This document shows, one piece after another, positions 1-6,630 of a stretch of 6,630 bases of DNA. A program made the translations under genes and the position numbers. How positions within the stretch are numbered: position 1 is the stretch's first letter; each line of letters opens with the position of its first letter. The stretch covers positions 1 to 6,630 of the forward strand of contig JALOLG010000445.1 of the NCBI GenBank assembly GCA_025456105.1, given 5' to 3'. Origin of the DNA: Ilumatobacteraceae bacterium. GTDB taxonomy: Bacteria > Actinomycetota > Acidimicrobiia > Acidimicrobiales > Ilumatobacteraceae. The notes beneath the pieces were generated by a model. That model saw only the letters and a program-made list of their open reading frames with translations. It was not told the origin of the DNA and made no database searches.

Positions 1-104
1 CGGTGGAGGAGGTCGCGGCCATGGCCCGGCTGCTGTGCTCCGAGGCCGGCGCCGGCATCACCGGCGCCCTGCTCTCGATCGACGGCGGCTCGTCGCCGTA
101 CTAG
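1..104 (+). CDS. Short-chain dehydrogenase/reductase, C-terminal end (partial)
   Basis: Only the last 33 codons and a TAG stop are inside the window; the gene begins before position 1. The readable end contains VAAMARLLCSE, GITGALLSIDGG and a short SSPY tail. This matches the C-terminal signature of FabG-like SDR enzymes, where a (Y/I)TG.xxxVDGG segment closes the Rossmann fold near the cofactor and substrate site. SDR enzymes catalyse NAD(P)(H)-dependent oxidation or reduction of alcohols and ketones in the cytoplasm. The substrate cannot be inferred because the TGxxxGxG cofactor motif and the catalytic Ser-Tyr-Lys lie outside the window. The gene converges on prfB with a 12-bp gap between stop codons, so the two are not in one operon. 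Confidence 0.85.
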   Translation, partial: VEEVAAMARLLCSEAGAGITGALLSIDGGSSPY

Positions 105-116
105 TGCTCGTCCGAC

Positions 117-1220
117 CTACGACTGGTCGGCGGCGCGGCGCCAGCGGAGGTAGCCCTCCATGAACTCGTCGATGTCGCCGTCGAGCACGGCCGCGACGTT
201 GCCCGACTCCACCTCGGTGCGCAGGTCCTTCACCATCTGGTACGGCTGCAGCACGTAGCTGCGGATCTGGCTCCCCCACCCCACCTGCGCCTGCTTGCCC
301 GCGATCGCGTCGAGCTCGGCGGCGCGCTCCTCCTCCACCTTGGCGGCGATCATCGCCCGCAGGCGGGTCATCGCCTTCTCCCGGTTCTGGAGCTGGCTGC
401 GCTCCTCCTGCGAGCTGGCGACCAGGCCGGTCGGCTCGTGGATGAGGCGCACGGCCGACGACGTCTTGTTCACGTGCTGGCCACCAGCGCCGGACGCTCG
501 GAACACCTCCATGCGGATGTCGGCGTCGTTGACCTCGACGTCGGGTGCGTCCATCACGGGCCACACCTGCACCGCTGCGAAGCTGGTCTGACGGCGTCCC
601 TGGTTGTCGAACGGGCTGATCCGCACCAGCCGGTGGGTGCCGCGCTCGCCGGTCATCAGGCCGTAGGCGTACCGCCCTGAGATGGTGAACTCGGCCGACA
701 TGATCCCGGCCTCGGTGCCCTCCGACACGTAGTTCACCTCGAGGTCGAACCCGCGCCGCTCGGCCCAGCGCGAGTACATGCGCAGCAGCATCTCGCTCCA
801 GTCCTGGGCATCGACGCCGCCGTCCTTGGCGTTGATCTGCACGATGCAGTCGTCGGCGTCGTGGCGGCCCGTGAACAGGCTGCGCAGCTCGAGCTGGTCG
901 AGGCGACGAGCGACCCCGGCGATCTGCTCGGCGATCTCGGGTTCCTGCGACTCGTCGTCCTCCTCGCGAGCCAGCTCGTGGAGCACCTCGGCGTCGTCGA
1001 TCTGGCCCGCCAGCTCGTCGTACGTGCGCACGTCATCGCTGATGGCCGCGTACTCGGCGTTGACCCGCTTGGCCAGCTCCGGGTCGTCCCACAGGTCGGG
1101 ACGGCCGATCTGCGCCTCGAGCTCCACGAGCAGGTTGCGCCCCTCGGCGATCTTGAGGTAGCCCTCGGCCTCCTCGAGCCGGCGGCGCAGGTCGCGCAGG
1201 TCGTCGGTGAAGTCGCGCAT
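117..1220 (-). CDS. prfB: Peptide chain release factor 2 (RF2)
   Basis: RF2 recognises UGA and UAA stop codons in the ribosomal A site and triggers hydrolysis of peptidyl-tRNA. The protein has 367 residues, normal for the family. An N-terminal helical domain (about 1-110) is followed by the codon-recognition domain with the RF2-specific tripeptide SPF at 202-204 (RISPFDNQGRR; RF1 has PxT here). The catalytic loop RASGAGGQHVNKT follows, with GGQ at 246-248. The ATG start is 9 nt after the secA stop and has no Shine-Dalgarno sequence, so translation is probably coupled to secA. The family's usual autoregulatory stop (CUU UGA C near codon 25) is absent: the matching stretch GYLKIAEG is read straight through. 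The gene ends in TAG, a codon read by RF1 and not RF2. The family call is secure; the coupling is inferred. Confidence 0.97.
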   Translation of the reverse strand: MRDFTDDLRDLRRRLEEAEGYLKIAEGRNLLVELEAQIGRPDLWDDPELAKRVNAEYAAISDDVRTYDELAGQIDDAEVLHELAREEDDESQEPEIAEQIAGVARRLDQLELRSLFTGRHDADDCIVQINAKDGGVDAQDWSEMLLRMYSRWAERRGFDLEVNYVSEGTEAGIMSAEFTISGRYAYGLMTGERGTHRLVRISPFDNQGRRQTSFAAVQVWPVMDAPDVEVNDADIRMEVFRASGAGGQHVNKTSSAVRLIHEPTGLVASSQEERSQLQNREKAMTRLRAMIAAKVEEERAAELDAIAGKQAQVGWGSQIRSYVLQPYQMVKDLRTEVESGNVAAVLDGDIDEFMEGYLRWRRAADQS

Positions 1221-1229
1221 GGGGTGGGG

Positions 1230-3846
<2,617 letters not shown>

Positions 3847-3856
3847 GCGGTGGTCG

Positions 3857-3862
3857 AGCCTA
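3857..3862 (-). promoter_or_regulatory. Possible -10 box of a leaderless secA promoter
   Basis: TAGGCT on the minus strand lies 10 nt before the secA ATG, and no AGGAGG-like site precedes the start. It fits the actinobacterial -10 form TANNNT and the spacing of leaderless or near-leaderless transcripts. No convincing -35 hexamer is seen at the usual distance. Confidence 0.4.
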
Positions 3863-3900
3863 CCGGCACCGCCAAGAGCGGGGTCGGCGTCGCCCGCGCG

Positions 3901-3906
3901 TAGCGT
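3901..3906 (+). promoter_or_regulatory. Possible -10 box of a leaderless sigma-factor promoter
   Basis: TAGCGT sits 8 nt before the GTG at 3915, with no Shine-Dalgarno sequence between them. The form and spacing resemble those before secA and before position 6621. It supports GTG 3915 as the start over the internal ATG at 4026. The 68-bp gap between the divergent secA and sigma starts would hold both promoters back to back. No clear -35 element is visible. Confidence 0.4.
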
Positions 3907-3914
3907 GCCGCACC

Positions 3915-4538
3915 GTGTCCGGCGACGATGCGCGGTGGGGACCCAACCCGGCGCCGCCCTCCGTCGTGTCCCCACCGGTGATCGCCGCCCCGACCGACGA
4001 CGAGCAGGACGACGCGACCGCGTCGATGGTGGCCGTGCGCCTCGGCGCGGCCGACGACGCCCCACCCGAGTTCGACGACCTGTTCCGCACCCACTACGAG
4101 CGCCTCGTCCGATCGCTGACGGTGGTCTCGGGCGACCGCGAGCGCGCCGCCGACGCCGTCCAGGAGGCCTTCGTGAAGGCGCACCTGCGCTGGCGACGGG
4201 TGCGGCGGCTCGACGACCCGGCCGGATGGGTGCGGCGCGTGGCCATCAACCGGCTCCGCGACGACCACCGCCGCGACGGGCGCAAGCAGCGGGCGCTCGA
4301 CCGGCTGGCGGCGCGCACCCCCACGCACCACGACCCCGACGAGCCCGACGAGATCGGGCGGCTCCTCGCCCAGCTCCCCCGCCAGCAGCGCCTCACCACC
4401 GCCCTGTACTACGTGGGCGGGTTGAGTGTGGCCGAGATCGCCGACACGCTCGAGATCGCCGAGGGCTCGGTGAAGTCGCACCTGCACGACGCCCGGCGCC
4501 GCCTCCGCGCGGTGCTCGACCAGGAGGGCACCTCATGA
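3915..4538 (+). CDS. ECF-type RNA polymerase sigma factor
   Basis: This 207-residue protein has the two conserved parts of group 4 (ECF) sigma-70 factors and lacks regions 1 and 3. Region 2 (about 53-121) reads [16 protein letters not shown], then [13 protein letters not shown] and the -10-binding helix [16 protein letters not shown]. Region 4 (about 147-201) reads [20 protein letters not shown], then the helix-turn-helix [21 protein letters not shown]. Such factors bind core RNA polymerase and direct it to a small regulon, usually held back by a co-encoded membrane anti-sigma factor. The first 50 residues are Pro/Asp/Ala-rich and probably disordered. The GTG start is chosen because of the TAGCGT box 8 nt upstream; starting at ATG 4026 (Met38) would remove most of that extension but leave the domains intact. 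The stop overlaps the next start by ATGA, which points to coupled translation. The subfamily resembles actinobacterial SigE-like factors, but the exact ECF group is not assigned. Confidence 0.93.
   Translation: MSGDDARWGPNPAPPSVVSPPVIAAPTDDEQDDATASMVAVRLGAADDAPPEFDDLFRTHYERLVRSLTVVSGDRERAADAVQEAFVKAHLRWRRVRRLDDPAGWVRRVAINRLRDDHRRDGRKQRALDRLAARTPTHHDPDEPDEIGRLLAQLPRQQRLTTALYYVGGLSVAEIADTLEIAEGSVKSHLHDARRRLRAVLDQEGTS
4522..4527 (+). promoter_or_regulatory. Ribosome binding site of the membrane protein gene
   Basis: A full AGGAGG lies inside the last codons of the sigma gene, 7 nt before the ATG at 4535. It fixes that start and supports translation as the second gene of an operon. Confidence 0.85.
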
Positions 4539-5161
4539 CGGACTTCGACGACGACCTGCTCGCGGACGCGCTCCGCGCCCGCTCCGGCGGCACCGCCGAC
4601 GCCGGGGCGGCCTACGGCGCCGTCGTCGGCCGCGCCCGGGCCGTGCGGCGCCACCGCGCCCAGGTGGCCGGCCTGGCCTCGGTGGCACTCGTGGTGGCCG
4701 GGGGTGCGCTCGCGCTCCGGGGTGGCAGCGACTCGGTGCGCACACCCGCCGAGCGCCCACCCGCAGCGACGGACGACGACGCGACGACGGACGGGCCCAG
4801 CAGCACCGACGCGAGCACGACCACCGTCGGAGCGACGACGACCGAGCCGACCACCACCGTCGCGATCACCGCGGCGCCGACCTCGACGGCTCCGGCGACC
4901 ACCACGGCACCGGCGACGACGGCACCGCCCACTCCGACCACGCGACCCACCACGACGGCAGCACCGATCGCCACCAGCGCGCCGACCACGACGGCACCGT
5001 CGGCCACCACCGGCCCGACCACCACCGTCGACGACGACGACGACACCTCCACGACCGTCGACGACGATGACGACACGTCCACGACCGTGGACGACAGCTC
5101 GGGCTCGGGCAGCTCCGGGTCGGGCAGCTCGGGCTCCGGCGGATCCGACGACGGGACGTGA
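4535..5161 (+). CDS. Single-pass membrane protein with Thr-rich extracellular stalk, putative anti-sigma factor
   Basis: This 208-residue protein starts at an ATG overlapping the sigma stop. Residues 1-42 form a short cytoplasmic part, acidic at first ([16 protein letters not shown]) and then basic (VGRARAVRRHRAQ). One membrane helix follows (about 43-62, VAGLASVALVVAGGALAL); the positive-inside rule places the C terminus outside. Residues 70-162 are a Thr/Pro/Ala/Ser stalk, 163-189 hold TTVDDDDDTS repeats, and a Ser-Gly tail (SGSGSSGSG) ends the protein. Position and topology match small membrane proteins that follow ECF sigma genes in actinobacteria and act as anti-sigma factors. No HxxxCxxC zinc anti-sigma motif is present, so the role rests on context. 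The Thr/Pro-rich stalk could be O-mannosylated, as happens to such segments exported by Sec in mycobacteria. Alternatives are a simple surface stalk protein or a sensor with no direct sigma contact. Confidence 0.85.
   Translation: MTDFDDDLLADALRARSGGTADAGAAYGAVVGRARAVRRHRAQVAGLASVALVVAGGALALRGGSDSVRTPAERPPAATDDDATTDGPSSTDASTTTVGATTTEPTTTVAITAAPTSTAPATTTAPATTAPPTPTTRPTTTAAPIATSAPTTTAPSATTGPTTTVDDDDDTSTTVDDDDDTSTTVDDSSGSGSSGSGSSGSGGSDDGT
5021..5101 (+). repeat. 30-bp tandem repeat coding for TTVDDDDDTS
   Basis: Units lie at 5021-5050 and 5051-5080, with a shortened third unit at 5081-5101 (TTVDDSS). The first two encode the same ten residues with a few synonymous changes such as GAC to GAT. 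The run sits at the outer end of the membrane protein and resembles the TTIDDDDDDD repeats of the next gene. Confidence 0.9.
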
Positions 5162-5214
5162 CCCAACCGGACGGCACGCTGCGTCGTGTCACCGGTGTTC
5201 CGTCCGCACACCCC

Positions 5215-5220
5215 AGGAGG
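5215..5220 (+). promoter_or_regulatory. Ribosome binding site of the secreted protein gene
   Basis: AGGAGG lies 5 nt before the GTG at 5226 and decides that start. No TANNNT box is seen in the 64 bp after the previous stop, so co-transcription with the sigma cassette is likely. Confidence 0.85.
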
Positions 5221-5225
5221 TCACC

Positions 5226-5911
5226 GTGCACCGAGTCCGCTCCACCTTCACCCGCCCCGGGTTCGCCCGGATCGCCGCCGCCGGCATCGTCGCCGGCGCC
5301 ACCCTCGGCATCGGCGGCCTCGCCGCGGCGCAGCTGAGCAGCGGCGGCTCCAGCCCGAGCCCGACGCCGGTGACGGTGGCCACCACGCAGGGCACGGTGA
5401 CCAGCACGACGTCGGCCGTCATCGTGGCCGGCGCCGCCCCGACGACGAGCATCGACGACCACGGCGGCGAGCGCCCCGACGGCGTGTCCGACGACGGGCC
5501 CGACGTCACCACGGCGAGCGGGGGCACCACGGCACCACCCTCACGACGCAGCCCTCGGCCCGCACGACCTCGAACACCGTCACCTCGAACACCGTCACCT
5601 CGAACACCGTCACCTCGAACACCGTCACGTCGAACACCGTCGGCTCCGGCGCGGCACCCACGACCACCATCGACGACCACGACGATGACGACGACCGGGA
5701 CGGCTGCGAGAACGACGACAACAGCGGTCGCGGTCCGTGCGGCGAGGACGAGCCTCGACTCGACGACGACCGTGACGACGGGCCCTCGACGACCATCGAT
5801 GACGACGACGATGACGACGACGGGCCCTCGACGACCATCGATGACGACGACGATGACGACGACGGGCCCTCGACCACGATCGACGACCGCGGCGGCGACC
5901 GCGACGACTGA
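5226..5911 (+). CDS. Secreted Asp/Thr-rich repeat protein, frame broken near 5520-5566
   Basis: I recognise no named family. The GTG start follows a strong AGGAGG. Residues 1-35 look like a Sec signal peptide: basic MHRVRSTFTRPGFAR, hydrophobic IAAAGIVAGATLGIGGL, and a possible cleavage after AAA (33-35) before Gln36. A Ser/Thr/Pro region follows (SSPSPTPVTVATTQG), then IDDHGGERPDGVSDDGPDV. The frame then changes: adding one base in 5520-5566 joins it to TTQPSARTTSNTV and gives a 228-residue protein. That protein has five TSNTV repeats (115-139), an acidic region with Cys161 and Cys172 and a DDDRDG motif, and DGPSTTI-Asp7 repeats (from 185) up to the TGA stop. Without the correction the first frame runs into Pro/Arg-rich text (PRTPS) and across comF, unlike the exported part. 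The composite is therefore probably the true protein. It is likely extracellular or wall-associated and cation-binding by composition. Its role beside the sigma factor is unknown. Confidence 0.75.
5520..5566 (+). other. Frame-change region in the secreted protein gene
   Basis: The signal-peptide frame and the repeat frame differ by one base, and the switch must fall after DVTTAS and before the TSNTV repeats. The GGGGG run at 5520-5524 is the most likely place for a lost base. Placing it a few codons later (GGTTA/TTLTTQPS) reads equally well, so the exact base cannot be fixed. Confidence 0.7.
5567..5641 (+). repeat. 15-bp tandem repeat, five copies, coding for TSNTV
   Basis: The unit ACCTCGAACACCGTC occurs five times head to tail. 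The first four copies are identical and the last differs by one base (ACG for ACC). Because 15 is a multiple of three, a change in copy number would lengthen or shorten the stalk without moving the frame. Confidence 0.97.
5777..5883 (+). repeat. 42-bp tandem repeat coding for DGPSTTI plus Asp7
   Basis: Units at 5777-5818 and 5819-5860 are identical base for base, including the placement of the GAT codons. A third, partial unit begins at 5861 and diverges after about 13 bases (STTIDDRGG). Perfect identity suggests recent duplication or homogenisation. Weaker relatives of the unit occur earlier in the same gene (TTIDDHDDDDD and TSIDDHGG). Confidence 0.95.
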
Positions 5912-5922
5912 TCCCCCGGTGG

Positions 5923-6552
5923 TCAGGCGGCCACGCCCGTCGGGACGAGCCGGCGAGCCGGCGCCGACCCGGAGGGCGTGGCTGCCACCGCCGACCGCAC
6001 GACCCGCCGGGCGCCGGCGGCCGACAGCGCCGCCGCAGCCGCCCGCAGGGAGGAGCCGGTCGTGGTGACGTCGTCGACGAGCAGCACCCGCTTCCCGTCG
6101 AGCCCCGGCCGGGCGCGGTACCCCGGCCCCGCCAACCGCTCGTGGCGGCCGCGGCCGGTCTGCGCCGGCCCCGGCACCCGCTCGAGGAGCGCACGGCAGG
6201 GCAGGCCGAGCTGCCGGGCGACCACTCGGGCCACCAGCTCGGCCTGATCGAAGCCGCGGTGCCGGCGGCGAGCGGCGCTGGTGGGCACCCAGGTGACCAC
6301 GTCGACATCGTGCGCGGGACGCAGCCCCGCCTGCAGCAGCCGGGTGACGAGCAACCCACCCAGGTGCGCCGCGGCCGCCCGGCGATTGCGGTACTTCAGC
6401 CCGAGCACCACGTCACGGGCCCGACCGGTGAAGGGGACGGCGACGATGGTGCCCTCCACCGGCGTCACGGGCGCCACGAGGGCGAACCGGCACACCCGGC
6501 ACAGCGGCAGACCCGGTCGGTCGCATCCGGCACAGCGAGCATCGAAGAGCAT
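5923..6552 (-). CDS. comF: ComF-family phosphoribosyltransferase-like protein
   Basis: The product has 209 residues from the ATG at 6552. It has an N-terminal four-Cys zinc motif (Cys7, 10, 18, 21 in RCAGCDRPGLPLCRVC), the segment VPFTGRARDVVLGLKYRNRR (40-58), VPTSAARRRHRGFDQAELVAR (89-109), and a PRPP-binding loop VLLVDDVTTTGSSL (156-169). These are the ordered hallmarks of ComF proteins, which are cytoplasmic. In naturally competent bacteria ComF takes part in handling incoming single-stranded DNA; in actinobacteria its role is unclear. The frame is open up to GTG 6600, which would add 16 residues. ATG 6552 is preferred because those codons have more A/T-ending bases and because the longer form would leave only 20 bp before the possible divergent gene at 6621. 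Its stop converges on the secreted protein gene with an 11-bp gap. comF lies near secA in other actinobacteria. Confidence 0.93.
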   Translation of the reverse strand: MLFDARCAGCDRPGLPLCRVCRFALVAPVTPVEGTIVAVPFTGRARDVVLGLKYRNRRAAAAHLGGLLVTRLLQAGLRPAHDVDVVTWVPTSAARRRHRGFDQAELVARVVARQLGLPCRALLERVPGPAQTGRGRHERLAGPGYRARPGLDGKRVLLVDDVTTTGSSLRAAAAALSAAGARRVVRSAVAATPSGSAPARRLVPTGVAA

Positions 6553-6606
6553 GCCCCAGTCGTAGTCAGGGGGTGTGACGGAGTTCGCGGGGCGGTTCAC
6601 GGCCGG

Positions 6607-6612
6607 TAGGTT
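6607..6612 (+). promoter_or_regulatory. Possible -10 box of a leaderless promoter at the window edge
   Basis: TAGGTT lies 8 nt before a GTG at 6621, within a CCGGTAGG context that also occurs before secA on the other strand. The similarity suggests the start of a plus-strand gene divergent from comF. Confidence 0.35.
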
Positions 6613-6620
6613 CGCTCGTC

Positions 6621-6630
6621 GTGCCCGATC
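6621..6630 (+). CDS. Possible start of a further gene (only three codons visible)
   Basis: GTG CCC GAT follows the TAGGTT box at leaderless spacing. Nothing can be said of the product. The call rests only on the promoter-like box and on the divergent arrangement with comF. Confidence 0.25.

Noticed and set aside
105..116. Terminator between the SDR gene and prfB
   Set aside because: Only 12 bp separate the stops, and no stem-loop can be drawn there.
4612..5211. Minus-strand open frame opposite the membrane protein
   Set aside because: Its Val/Ser runs are only the complement of the GAC and ACC repeats. It has no ribosome site and no family resemblance.
5520..5524. Programmed -1 frameshift or phase-variable G tract
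   Set aside because: Five G bases are short for phase variation, and the heptamer does not follow the X XXY YYZ pattern. An indel is simpler.
5567..5641. CRISPR-like array
   Set aside because: The units are 15 bp, directly adjacent with no spacers, and code for TSNTV inside a gene.
5909..5930. Bidirectional terminator between the convergent ends of the secreted protein gene and comF
   Set aside because: TGATCCCCCGGTGGTCA is only an imperfect dyad with no T run, and the gap between stop codons is 11 bp.

Overview
The window is very GC-rich and comes from a bacterium, most likely a high-GC actinomycetote. The SecA, RF2 and ComF sequences look to me like those of class Acidimicrobiia, as do the Thr-rich exported proteins and the TAGNNT boxes placed 8-10 nt before start codons. 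This placement is judged from remembered family sequences, not from a search.

Layout. Positions 1-104 (+) are the last codons of a short-chain dehydrogenase/reductase. It converges on a minus-strand pair: prfB (peptide chain release factor 2, 117-1220) and, upstream of it, secA (Sec translocase ATPase, 1230-3846). The centre holds a plus-strand cassette of three genes. These are an ECF-type sigma factor (3915-4538), a single-pass membrane protein with a Thr-rich outer region in the place of an anti-sigma factor (4535-5161), and a secreted Asp-rich repeat protein (5226-5911). A minus-strand comF-type phosphoribosyltransferase (5923-6552, possibly to 6600) follows. The first codons of another plus-strand gene may begin at 6621.

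How the genes fit together. secA and prfB look like one transcription unit, 9 nt apart. Sigma factor and membrane protein overlap by ATGA, and the membrane and secreted genes each have an AGGAGG ribosome binding site, so the three are probably one operon. Its two exported products share low-complexity TT(V/I)D-rich repeats and would use the Sec machinery encoded next door. In Mycobacterium tuberculosis the order is comF-hpf-secA1. Here the sigma cassette lies between comF and secA, and no hpf is seen.

Main anomalies. (1) SecA lacks about 31 residues that include the Walker A ATP-binding loop. The loss is exactly in frame. (2) secA also has a +1 frame change at a GGG run, and the secreted protein has a separate frame change near a GGGGG run. 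Together these suggest either uncorrected indels in the assembly or real gene damage. (3) The secA stop is UGA followed by C, lies 9 nt before prfB and is in the same frame, while prfB lacks the classical internal frameshift stop. (4) The sigma/membrane/Asp-rich secreted cassette is the best candidate for an undescribed signalling module.
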